Below are positions 1 through 5,904 of a DNA stretch of 11,863 nucleotides, piece after piece. Location: the NCBI GenBank assembly GCA_934663625.1, contig CAKUKP010000085.1:1-11863 (forward strand), in the 5' to 3' direction. The notes beneath the pieces are model-generated. The model was not told the DNA's origin. It saw nothing but the letters and a program-made list of their open reading frames with translations, and did not search any database. Positions within the stretch are counted from its first letter, which is position 1; each line of letters opens with the position of its first letter. Both the position numbers and the translations under genes were made by a program. Origin of the DNA: an uncultured Clostridia bacterium. GTDB lineage: Bacteria; Bacillota; Clostridia; Christensenellales; Aristaeellaceae.

Positions 1-575
1 CCTTCCGCCACCATCTGGAAATGGCGAAGGCCAACGGCATCACCCACAGCGAAATCGCCGAAATCCTGACCCACGCGGCGTTTTACGCGGGCTGGCCGAA
101 GGCGTGGGCGGCGTTCCGTCTGGCGAAGGAAGTCTGGACGGAGGCGGACGCGGATAGCGCCATGCAGGCGCATCAGAACGCCATGGTATTCCCGATCGGC
201 GCGCCCAACGACGGCTTTGCGCAGTATTTCAGCGGCAAGAGCTATCTCGCGCCGGTTTCCACGGATCAGGTGAAGGTGTTCAACGTAACCTTCGAACCGG
301 CCTGCCGCAACAACTGGCACATCCATTGGGCGCAGAAGGGCGGCGGACAGATTCTGATCTGCGTCGCCGGTCGCGGCTATTATCAGGAATGGGGCAAGGA
401 AGCGCGCGAATTGCGCCCCGGCGACGTGGTGAACATCGCACCCGGCGTAAAGCACTGGCACGGTGCCGCGCCGGACAGCTGGTTTTCCCATCTGGCGGTT
501 GAAGTACCCGGCGAGGAACCCCGCAACGAATGGTGCGAACCGGTATCCGATGCGGAATACGCCAGGCTGAAATAA
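1..575 (+). CDS. Carboxymuconolactone decarboxylase-like/cupin fusion protein, 5' end outside window
   Basis: The reading frame is open from base 3 (FRHHLEMAKANG...) to the TAA at 573-575, so the gene begins upstream of the window; the ATG at 21 is internal. The first 45 or so visible residues match the C-terminal helices of the carboxymuconolactone decarboxylase/AhpD-like fold (HSEIAEILTHAAFYAGW then KAWAAFRLAKEVW). The rest is a single cupin barrel: motif 1 has the metal-binding pair in NNWHIHW and motif 2 has PGDVVNIAPG followed by KHWHGA, giving the expected His cluster. Such fusions are common in anaerobic Bacillota and are usually annotated as CMD/cupin proteins of unknown substrate. 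The catalytic Cys region of the CMD domain, if present, lies outside. A terminator hairpin follows at 612-656, so this is the last gene of its unit. The family call is firm; the substrate is unknown. Confidence 0.85.
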   Translation, partial: FRHHLEMAKANGITHSEIAEILTHAAFYAGWPKAWAAFRLAKEVWTEADADSAMQAHQNAMVFPIGAPNDGFAQYFSGKSYLAPVSTDQVKVFNVTFEPACRNNWHIHWAQKGGGQILICVAGRGYYQEWGKEARELRPGDVVNIAPGVKHWHGAAPDSWFSHLAVEVPGEEPRNEWCEPVSDAEYARLK

Positions 576-611
576 AAGAATAATTTGATTTTAATTCAGG
601 ATTGGTCACAG

Positions 612-656
612 ACGGTGCGGAAATTCGCCTTAAACGGTGAATTTCTGCGCCGTTTT
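612..656 (+). terminator. Rho-independent terminator after the CMD/cupin gene
   Basis: Bases 612-629 pair with 636-653 around the six-base loop TTAAAC. The stem is 18 bp with three G-T wobbles and no mismatch, and it runs into TTTT at 653-656. The T tract is short but the stem is very stable. It lies 37 bases after the upstream stop codon and separates that gene from spoVT. Confidence 0.8.
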
Positions 657-762
657 CATATAAAAAATGGCAATTTACCGCCGTTGCATAAACTTCCTTT
701 TTCATGTAAACACTATCAGCGCATGTAAAGCAAGCAAATTCAAACAGAAAAGGAAGATTTAT
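657..762 (+). promoter_or_regulatory. spoVT upstream region with CATGTAAA repeats and ribosome binding site
   Basis: The spoVT promoter must lie downstream of the terminator. A weak sigma-A-like pair is TTGCAT (684-689), 17 bases, TAAACA (707-712). GCATA at 686-690 resembles a sigma-G/F -35 element, but no matching -10 sits at the right distance. CATGTAAA occurs twice (703-710 and 722-729), with a partial copy, CATAAAC, at 687-693. The ribosome binding site AAAGGAAG ends at 756, six bases before the ATG at 763. The promoter assignment is tentative. Confidence 0.35.
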
Positions 763-1317
763 ATGAGAGCAACCGGCATTGTCAGGAGAATTGATGAACT
801 GGGGCGCGTGGTCATTCCGAAGGAAATCCGCCGTACCCTGCGCATTCGCGAGGGCGACCCACTGGAAATATTCACCGATCATGATGGCGAAGTGGTGCTG
901 AAGAAGTATTCGCCCATTGGCGAAATCGCCGCCATCGCGCGCGATTATACCGATTCGCTGTACCGCACGCTGGGGCATGTGGCGCTGATCAGCGATCGCG
1001 ATGCGGTGGTTTCCGCATCGGGCAGCGCGAAGCGCGAATATGCGGAAAAGCCGCTCAGCCCCGAAGTGGATCAGATTCTGCAATCGCGCAGAATGCAGGT
1101 GCTGAATCTGTCGTCCGGCGCGCGAATGATTCCGGTGACTGGCGATGATCGTTCGGATCAGTATTCCGCGCAGATCATCGCGCCGATTCTGGCGGACGGC
1201 GAAATCATCGGCGGATTGATTCTGCTGAGCCGCGAATCCGGCGTGCAGATGAGCGATATCGATCAGAAGGTAGCGGAAACCACCGCGAATATCGTCGGCC
1301 GCCAGATGGAACAGTAA
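763..1317 (+). CDS. spoVT: Stage V sporulation protein T (AbrB-family transcription regulator)
   Basis: The protein has 184 residues, close to the usual length of about 178. Residues 1-50 are a near-canonical SpoVT/AbrB swapped-hairpin DNA-binding domain, with MRATGIVRRIDELGRVVIPK followed by EIRRTLRIREGDPLEIF and the KKYSPIGE junction. Residues 55-180 form the C-terminal GAF-like domain typical of SpoVT. In Bacillus subtilis SpoVT is made in the forespore and tunes sigma-G-dependent genes, so its presence points to an endospore former. The ATG at 763 is chosen because AAAGGAAG ends at 756 and the protein then begins exactly like known SpoVT; an in-frame ATG at 667 would add 32 residues that match nothing. 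No terminator is visible before the mazG promoter 17 bases downstream. Confidence 0.96.
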   Translation: MRATGIVRRIDELGRVVIPKEIRRTLRIREGDPLEIFTDHDGEVVLKKYSPIGEIAAIARDYTDSLYRTLGHVALISDRDAVVSASGSAKREYAEKPLSPEVDQILQSRRMQVLNLSSGARMIPVTGDDRSDQYSAQIIAPILADGEIIGGLILLSRESGVQMSDIDQKVAETTANIVGRQMEQ

Positions 1318-1334
1318 TCCGATCGCGTATCTGC

Positions 1335-1363
1335 TTGCGATAACCGCGCCGATGTGATAAAAT
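1335..1363 (+). promoter_or_regulatory. Sigma-A promoter of mazG, extended -10
   Basis: TTGCGA (1335-1340), a 17-base spacer, then TAAAAT (1358-1363), preceded by TG at 1355-1356, which makes an extended -10. It sits just after the spoVT stop, so mazG can be transcribed independently of spoVT. Transcription should start near 1370, leaving a leader of about 25 bases. Confidence 0.7.
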
Positions 1364-1395
1364 GAACCCATTCCATAGGATTTCGAGGTATGAAA

Positions 1396-2781
1396 ATGGG
1401 CATGATTACCATCATCGGCGTGGGGCTGCAAATCGGCGATTTGACGATGCGCGCCGCAACGTATTTGAAAAACAACCACCCCATCATTTTGCATACGCAG
1501 CACATCGGCTGCGCGGACTGGCTGAAAAAGAACGGGATTTCGTTTCAGTCGCTGGATTATCTCTACGATAGCTGCGATGATTTTGATCAGCATGCGGATC
1601 TGGCGGCGCAGAAGGTGCTTGAAGCCGCGGAGGATTATGATCAGGTGGTCTACGCGGTGTACGATGTGCGCGACCGGAGCGTATTGAAGCTGATGCAGCA
1701 GCATAAAGTGAATTGCAGCGTGGTATCGGGGCCGCCGGTGGAGGGCGCGCTGTGCGCCTTTGCCGACGGCGCGACGCGGATGCTGGAAGCGGCGGATTGG
1801 GAAAATTACGCGCTTTCGGCGATGGATAACGCGCTGATTCGCGAAATCAATTCGCGCGAACTGGCGAGCGAGGTCAAGCTCAAGCTGATGGATTGCTATC
1901 CCGATGAAACGCCCGTGCGTTTTCTGGAAGAAAACGGGCGCGTCGCGCGCATTCCGCTGTACGATCTGGATCGCATGAAGCGCTATGATCACCGCACCTG
2001 CGCGCTGGTGCATGCGCAGCGGGACATTACGAAGCTGCAGCGATACACCTTCGATGATCTTCTGCGCGTGATGCGGGTGCTGCAGGGGCCGAACGGATGC
2101 CCGTGGGACAGGGCGCAGACGCACGAATCCCTGCGTACATTCTTATTGGAGGAAACCTATGAAGCGATCGACGCCATCAATGAGGGCGATATGGATCACC
2201 TCTATGATGAGCTGGGCGATCTGCTGATGCAGGTGGCGATGCAGAGCGAAATCGCGCGCCAGCACGGCGAATTCGATATTTCGGATGCGACGACCGCCAT
2301 CTGCGAAAAGATGATCAGCCGGCATACGCACATATTCGGCGGCGATCACGCCGATGATCCGGATGCGGTACTGGATCTGTGGATGCAGAACAAGATGAAG
2401 GAGCGCGGCCAGCGCACGCACACCGAAGTACTGCGCGAAATCCGCAGGAGCCTGCCCGCGCTGCTGCGCACGGCGAAAATCTGCGATAAGGCGGGGCGCG
2501 CCGGCGTGAAATGCGCGGATGCGGCGATCCTCGCGCGCGATACAGCGGAATGCGTGGATCGTGCGCTGCAGGATACCGATCGGGAAGCGCGCGTAGGCGA
2601 TGCGCTTTTCATGCTGTGCGCGCTGGCACAGCGGCTGGGCGTGGATCCGGAACTTGCGCTGAATTCCGCGGCGGATCGATTCATCGATCGCTTTCAAGCG
2701 CTGGAGCGCGAAACGGGCGTTGTTTCGGAAACAACCTGCGATGAACAGGCGTTGAAAAACTGGAACAAAGTAAAATTGTGA
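1396..2781 (+). CDS. mazG: YabN-type nucleoside triphosphate pyrophosphohydrolase (degenerate methylase domain + MazG)
   Basis: The protein has 461 residues. The N-terminal 210 or so have the fold of a tetrapyrrole (SAM-dependent) methylase, as in B. subtilis YabN, but the usual GxGPGD loop reads GVGLQIGDLT and the usual YAVPGxP motif reads YAVYDVRDR, so SAM binding is doubtful. The C-terminal part is MazG, which hydrolyses NTPs to NMP and pyrophosphate for nucleotide-pool cleaning. It shows LQGPNGCPWDRAQTHESLR, the metal-binding EETYE (Glu252, 253, 256) and DELGD (Glu272, Asp275), then a more degenerate second half with VGDALF and LGVDPELAL. GAGGT at 1385-1389 is six bases before the ATG at 1396 but abuts the ATG at 1390, so 1396 is preferred; 1402 is also possible. 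The order spoVT-mazG-HU-rqcP resembles the conserved Bacillota neighbourhood. Confidence 0.93.
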   Translation: MGMITIIGVGLQIGDLTMRAATYLKNNHPIILHTQHIGCADWLKKNGISFQSLDYLYDSCDDFDQHADLAAQKVLEAAEDYDQVVYAVYDVRDRSVLKLMQQHKVNCSVVSGPPVEGALCAFADGATRMLEAADWENYALSAMDNALIREINSRELASEVKLKLMDCYPDETPVRFLEENGRVARIPLYDLDRMKRYDHRTCALVHAQRDITKLQRYTFDDLLRVMRVLQGPNGCPWDRAQTHESLRTFLLEETYEAIDAINEGDMDHLYDELGDLLMQVAMQSEIARQHGEFDISDATTAICEKMISRHTHIFGGDHADDPDAVLDLWMQNKMKERGQRTHTEVLREIRRSLPALLRTAKICDKAGRAGVKCADAAILARDTAECVDRALQDTDREARVGDALFMLCALAQRLGVDPELALNSAADRFIDRFQALERETGVVSETTCDEQALKNWNKVKL

Positions 2782-2805
2782 ATAAACGGCGGAATCTGGC
2801 AGGAA

Positions 2806-2833
2806 TTGCCGTGAACATATCGAATATTATAAT
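2806..2833 (+). promoter_or_regulatory. Sigma-A promoter of the HU gene
   Basis: TTGCCG (2806-2811), a 16-base spacer and a perfect TATAAT (2828-2833). Transcription should start near 2840. The octamer TCGAATAT occurs at 2820-2827, just before the -10 element, and again at 2842-2849, 22 bases later. This is a possible protein-binding arrangement, for example for autoregulation, but that is inference only. Confidence 0.7.
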
Positions 2834-2889
2834 GTTGAATGTCGAATATGATCCTGTGGATCAATGAAAAATTTGGAGGAGCAGCTACA

Positions 2890-3159
2890 ATGAATAAGAC
2901 CACGATGATTGCAAAGATGGCAGAAAAGTCCGGACTGAATAAGAAACAGGCGGAAGCCGCGCTGGCAGCCTTTACCGATACCGTTGTTGAAGCCCTGAAG
3001 GCGGAAGAAAAGGTTCAGCTGATTGGTTTCGGCACGTTCGAAATCAAGGAGCGCGCGGCGCACACCGGCCGCAAACCCTCCACAGGCGAAACCATCGAAA
3101 TCCCCGCCAAGAAAACCCCTGTTTTCAAGGCTGGCAAGGGTCTGAAGGATCAGTTCTGA
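2890..3159 (+). CDS. hup: HU-family nucleoid DNA-binding protein
   Basis: The 89-residue product is a standard-length HU monomer, which dimerises and bends DNA without strong sequence preference. MNKTTMIAKMAEKSGLNKKQ gives the N-terminal helix pair. GFGTFEIKERAAHTGRKP starts the beta arm, with the tip at GRKPSTGETIEI carrying the intercalating proline, and KTPVFKAGKGLKD closes the protein. GGAGGA at 2875-2880 lies nine bases before the ATG at 2890. An in-frame ATG at 2839 would add 17 residues not found in HU and lies at the predicted transcription start, so it is rejected. The gene has its own strong promoter and a hairpin 16 bases after the stop, so it is probably largely monocistronic. HU between mazG and rqcP is, as I recall, a common arrangement in Clostridia. 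Confidence 0.96.
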   Translation: MNKTTMIAKMAEKSGLNKKQAEAALAAFTDTVVEALKAEEKVQLIGFGTFEIKERAAHTGRKPSTGETIEIPAKKTPVFKAGKGLKDQF

Positions 3160-3175
3160 TTCATGGAACAAACAA

Positions 3176-3200
3176 GGGGCTGCCGTGTGCAGCCCCATTT
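3176..3200 (+). terminator. Hairpin after HU, probable weak or partial terminator
   Basis: GGGGCTGC (3176-3183) pairs perfectly with GCAGCCCC (3189-3196) around a five-base loop, followed by only ATTT. The poor T tract suggests partial termination, with readthrough supplying rqcP and ispDF, for which I see no convincing separate promoter in 3197-3231. Confidence 0.55.
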
Positions 3201-3231
3201 ACATATAAGGAAACCTATCTTGGGAGGAATT

Positions 3232-3531
3232 ATGAGCAGAAAGGCGATCGAAGCGAGAAAGCCCGTGGAACGACCGGCGGTTACTTCCATCCGGCTGGAT
3301 AAATTTCTGAAAATTTCCCGAATCATCAAGCGCAGAACCGTCGCCAACGACGCCTGCTCCACCGGTCATGTTACCGTGAACGGCAAGGAGGGCAAGCCCG
3401 GCATGGATGTGCGCGTGGGTGATGTGCTGGGCATTCGGTTTGGCGAGCAATACCACGAATACGAAATCGTGTCCATCGCGGAGCACGCGGCGAAGCAGAA
3501 CGCGGCGGATATGTACCGCCCGCTATCATGA
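3232..3531 (+). CDS. rqcP: RqcP (YabO) S4-domain RNA-binding protein of ribosome-associated quality control
   Basis: The protein has 99 residues. Residues 20-71 form an S4 RNA-binding domain: RLDKFLKISRIIKRRT, GHVTVNGKEGKPG, then VRVGDVLGIRFG. The tail AADMY resembles the end of B. subtilis YabO/RqcP. In Bacillus, RqcP binds the 50S subunit with RqcH and supports C-terminal alanine tailing of stalled nascent chains. The protein is about ten residues longer than usual because of a basic N-terminal extension (MSRKAIEARKPVERPAVTSI). The ATG at 3232 is supported by GGGAGGA at 3222-3228, and no internal ATG would give the shorter form. The stop codon overlaps the ispDF start (ATGA, 3528-3531), implying translational coupling. 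The usual downstream partners yabP, yabQ and divIC are not in the window. Confidence 0.9.
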   Translation: MSRKAIEARKPVERPAVTSIRLDKFLKISRIIKRRTVANDACSTGHVTVNGKEGKPGMDVRVGDVLGIRFGEQYHEYEIVSIAEHAAKQNAADMYRPLS

Positions 3532-4682
3532 ATACCTGGTGCGTGCTGGTGGCGGCGGGGCGCGGAACGCGCTCCGGACTGCATGAAAATAAGGTTTTTT
3601 TCCAGATTCGCGGGCGCAGCGTGCTTTCGCGCTGCCTGGATGCGCTGGTAAGCAGCGGCGCGTTTGATGGAATCGTACTGGTGATGAACCCGCAGGATGC
3701 GGCGCTGTACAGCGATATGATCGCGCGGGACGGCGAATGCGGTTTGGTTCGCAAAATCGTTTCGGGCGGCGATACGCGCCGCGAGAGCGTTTTAAACGGC
3801 CTTCGCGCGCTGCCGGAGGATACGGATGTGGTGGCGGTGCACGATGCGGCGCGCCCGTTTGTGACCGCAGATGTGATCCTTGCAACCATAGCGGATGCGC
3901 GCAGATACGGAAGCGGCGTGATTTCCACGCCCGTCGTAGATACGATCAAGCGCATCGATCCCGAAACGGGTGAAATCACTACGCCGGATCGAAAGCAGCT
4001 GCGCGCGGTGCAAACGCCGCAGACGTTTGATTATCAAAAGCTGATGGCCGCCCATCTGTGGGCGGAGAAGGAGCGTTTGAACGTGACCGATGATGCGATG
4101 CTGTTTGAGAAGATGTATGGAAACGTGCATCTATCCTCCGCCGAGGGCGCGGATCGCAATGTAAAGCTGACTACGCCGCGCGATTTTGCCGCGTTCGGCG
4201 CGCCGGATATGCGAATCGGGTCGGGTTACGACGCACACCGCTTGAAGGCAGGCAGAAAATTGATCCTGTGCGGCGTGGAGGTTCCGCACGATCGCGGGCT
4301 GGACGGGCACAGTGACGCCGATGTGGCGGTACACGCGCTGATGGATGCGCTGCTGGGCGCGCTGGGCGAGGGCGATATCGGGCGGCATTTTCCGGATAGC
4401 GACGATCGCTATAAGGGCATATCCTCGATGCTGCTGCTGGAGCATGTGATGGAAATTGTGCGCGCACACAATATGCGCGTGGCGAACGCCGATGTAACCA
4501 TCGTGGCGCAGAAGCCGAAGCTGGCGGCGTACATCCCGCAAATGCGCGAGAACATCGCGCGCGCGCTGGGCGTGGACGTATTCTGCGCGAATGTAAAGGC
4601 CACCACCACTGAACGTATGGGCTTCGAGGGCGAGGGAATCGGCATATCCGCGCAGGCGGCCGCGCTGCTTGTGCGGCAATAA
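3528..4682 (+). CDS. ispDF: Bifunctional IspDF (MEP cytidylyltransferase / MECDP synthase)
   Basis: The 384-residue fusion carries out two steps of the MEP isoprenoid pathway in the cytosol. Residues 1-225 are IspD, which makes CDP-methylerythritol from MEP and CTP: VAAGRGTRSG with Arg15 and Lys22 as the equivalents of the catalytic pair, VHDAARPFV (104-112), QTPQTF and VTDDAML. Residues 228-384 are IspF, which cyclises the phosphorylated intermediate to MECDP: RIGSGYDAHRL with metal ligands Asp235 and His237, His269 in the VHALMDALLGALGEGDIG helix, FPDSD, and TTTERMGFEGEGIG near the end. In many Bacillota ispD and ispF are separate; IspDF fusions are known from other bacteria. The start overlaps the rqcP stop by four bases, and no independent ribosome binding site is obvious. 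A strong terminator follows within 25 bases. Key residues of both domains are intact, so both activities are expected. Confidence 0.95.
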   Translation: MNTWCVLVAAGRGTRSGLHENKVFFQIRGRSVLSRCLDALVSSGAFDGIVLVMNPQDAALYSDMIARDGECGLVRKIVSGGDTRRESVLNGLRALPEDTDVVAVHDAARPFVTADVILATIADARRYGSGVISTPVVDTIKRIDPETGEITTPDRKQLRAVQTPQTFDYQKLMAAHLWAEKERLNVTDDAMLFEKMYGNVHLSSAEGADRNVKLTTPRDFAAFGAPDMRIGSGYDAHRLKAGRKLILCGVEVPHDRGLDGHSDADVAVHALMDALLGALGEGDIGRHFPDSDDRYKGISSMLLLEHVMEIVRAHNMRVANADVTIVAQKPKLAAYIPQMRENIARALGVDVFCANVKATTTERMGFEGEGIGISAQAAALLVRQ

Positions 4683-4704
4683 TTGTATAATTTGTAAATA
4701 TCTT

Positions 4705-4742
4705 CGGGAAACGGGCAAATTTGCCGCGGTTTCCCGTTTTTT
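4705..4742 (+). terminator. Rho-independent terminator after ispDF
   Basis: CGGGAAAC (4705-4712) pairs with GTTTCCCG (4729-4736). A small inner palindrome, GGCAAATTTGCC (4714-4725), lies in the loop, and six T (4737-4742) follow. This is a strong terminator that insulates the ctsR promoter, whose -35 begins only four bases later. Confidence 0.88.
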
Positions 4743-4746
4743 CTGC

Positions 4747-4775
4747 TTGCAAAAAGCGCGAACATGCATTATAAT
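4747..4775 (+). promoter_or_regulatory. Sigma-A promoter of the ctsR-mcsA-mcsB-clpC operon
   Basis: TTGCAA (4747-4752), a 17-base spacer and a perfect TATAAT (4770-4775). Transcription should start near 4782, inside the CtsR operator, leaving a leader of about 55 bases before ctsR. Confidence 0.85.
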
Positions 4776-4778
4776 GAT

Positions 4779-4795
4779 AGTCAAAGATGGTCAAA
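4779..4795 (+). promoter_or_regulatory. CtsR operator (tandem heptad)
   Basis: AGTCAAA-GAT-GGTCAAA matches the known CtsR box, a direct heptanucleotide repeat (A/G)GTCAAA separated by three bases. It starts four bases after the -10 element and covers the predicted transcription start, where a bound repressor would block RNA polymerase. This supports autorepression of the operon, relieved by heat or protein stress. Confidence 0.93.
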
Positions 4796-4837
4796 TATTC
4801 GATCGATCATTGGATTTCCCACAGAGAGGGTGAAGTC

Positions 4838-5314
4838 ATGGCGCAGCTAAGCGATACCATAGAACGTTTTATCAAGGAACTGATGAGCGAGGACGCATTT
4901 ATCGAAGTGCGGCGCAACGAACTGGCGCAGCATTTCGGGTGCGCGCCATCGCAGATCAATTACGTGCTGTCCACGCGGTTTTCGGTAGATCACGGCTATC
5001 TGATCGAATCGCGCCGCGGCGGCGGAGGCTATGTGCGCATTGTGCGAATGCACCCGCGGCAGGAGGGCAACATGCTGGATGCACTGCTGAAGCGAATCGG
5101 CAATTCGATCGATGAAGAAACCGCGTTCGCGATCACGCAGCATTTGAAGGATTGCAATCTGGTTACGGATCGGGAAGCAGCGCTGATTCGCGCGGCGGTG
5201 GGGCGCAACGCGCTGGCGCTGCCGGTCAGCGGCAAGGATGTACTGCGCGCGGCGGTGCTGAAAAATCTGCTGATTCAGGTATTTCGCAATGCGGAGGAGG
5301 AAGATAGAAAATGA
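4838..5314 (+). CDS. ctsR: CtsR, class III heat-shock transcriptional repressor
   Basis: The 158-residue protein is close to the usual length of about 154. The N-terminal winged helix-turn-helix includes RRNELAQHFGCAPSQINYVL and the glycine-rich wing RGGGGYVRI (60-68) that reads the minor groove of the operator and acts as a heat sensor in Bacillus. Arg60 corresponds to the wing arginine that McsB can phosphorylate. The C-terminal part (about 75-150) is the dimerisation domain. The ATG at 4838 is preferred, with AGAGGG at 4825-4830 seven bases upstream. The in-frame ATG at 4787 lies inside the operator, at the predicted transcription start, and would add 17 residues foreign to the family. The stop overlaps the mcsA start, and a perfect CtsR box upstream shows autoregulation. 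Confidence 0.96.
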   Translation: MAQLSDTIERFIKELMSEDAFIEVRRNELAQHFGCAPSQINYVLSTRFSVDHGYLIESRRGGGGYVRIVRMHPRQEGNMLDALLKRIGNSIDEETAFAITQHLKDCNLVTDREAALIRAAVGRNALALPVSGKDVLRAAVLKNLLIQVFRNAEEEDRK

Positions 5315-5904
5315 TGTGCGAAGAATGCGGAATGAATCCCGCTGTATTTCATTTTGTTACGATACGCGACGGCGAAAAGACGGAAAAGAACCTCTGCGCC
5401 GCCTGCATGGGCAAATATAAAAAACAGCTGCCGGGGCTGGATATCAAGAATCTGGCGGGTATGCTGAGCAATCTGATCGAGGGTCGCCGCACCTCCGCAA
5501 AGGAAGAAATCGATCCGGCGACGGCGGCGATCAGCTGTCCGCAATGCGGCATGACGTACGCCGAATTCCGCAAATGCGGCATGCTGGGCTGCGCGCAGTG
5601 CTATCGCGCGTTTCAGGAGCCAATGACGCAGCTTTTGCAGCGCATTCATGGCAATACCCAGCATGCGGGGCGCATCCCGAACGGCGTGCACAGCGGTACG
5701 GCGATTCGAATCAACATCGATCATCTGCGCCAGCAGCTTGCCAAGGCGGTCGCGGCGGAGGAATACGAACAGGCGGCAAAGTACCGCGACAGCATCCGTG
5801 CGCTGGAGGCACAGCTCAAGCAGCGCGAAAGCAGCATTCATGTAGGACCGCCGGAGCGGATCGAACCCTTCTTCGGCGCGGAGGGAGGCGATTTCGATGC
5901 GTGA
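5311..5904 (+). CDS. mcsA: McsA, zinc-binding activator of the McsB arginine kinase
   Basis: The 197-residue protein has the four CxxC pairs of McsA: Cys3/6 and Cys29/32 in the N-terminal zinc finger, and Cys76/79 and Cys94/97 in the second. A UVR-type helical hairpin at about 136-170 (LRQQLAKAVAAEEYEQAAKY) follows, as in the family and in ClpC. McsA binds and activates the protein-arginine kinase McsB and modulates CtsR release. The start at 5311 overlaps the ctsR stop (ATGA) and has a GGAGGAGG tract at 5293-5300; the adjacent ATG at 5314 is an alternative one residue shorter. The 3' end overlaps mcsB by eight bases, as expected for a stoichiometric complex. All zinc ligands look intact. Confidence 0.95.
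   Translation: MMCEECGMNPAVFHFVTIRDGEKTEKNLCAACMGKYKKQLPGLDIKNLAGMLSNLIEGRRTSAKEEIDPATAAISCPQCGMTYAEFRKCGMLGCAQCYRAFQEPMTQLLQRIHGNTQHAGRIPNGVHSGTAIRINIDHLRQQLAKAVAAEEYEQAAKYRDSIRALEAQLKQRESSIHVGPPERIEPFFGAEGGDFDA

Noticed and set aside
686..709. Sigma-G promoter for spoVT (GCATA with CATGTAA)
   Set aside because: The spacer would be only 12 bases and the -10 match is poor, so I did not call it.
280..2124. 614-codon open frame on the minus strand across the CMD/cupin, spoVT and mazG genes
   Set aside because: It runs through three real genes, two promoters and a terminator, and its composition is that of a shadow frame with no recognisable domain.
2839..2889. N-terminal extension of HU from the ATG at 2839
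   Set aside because: It would start at the predicted transcription start and add residues absent from HU; GGAGGA supports the ATG at 2890.
4686..4691. TATAAT just after the ispDF stop codon
   Set aside because: No -35 element at a suitable distance, and any transcript would run straight into the terminator at 4705-4742.
4787..4837. N-terminal extension of ctsR from the ATG at 4787
   Set aside because: The ATG lies within the CtsR box at the predicted transcription start; the ATG at 4838 has a good ribosome binding site and gives the family N-terminus.
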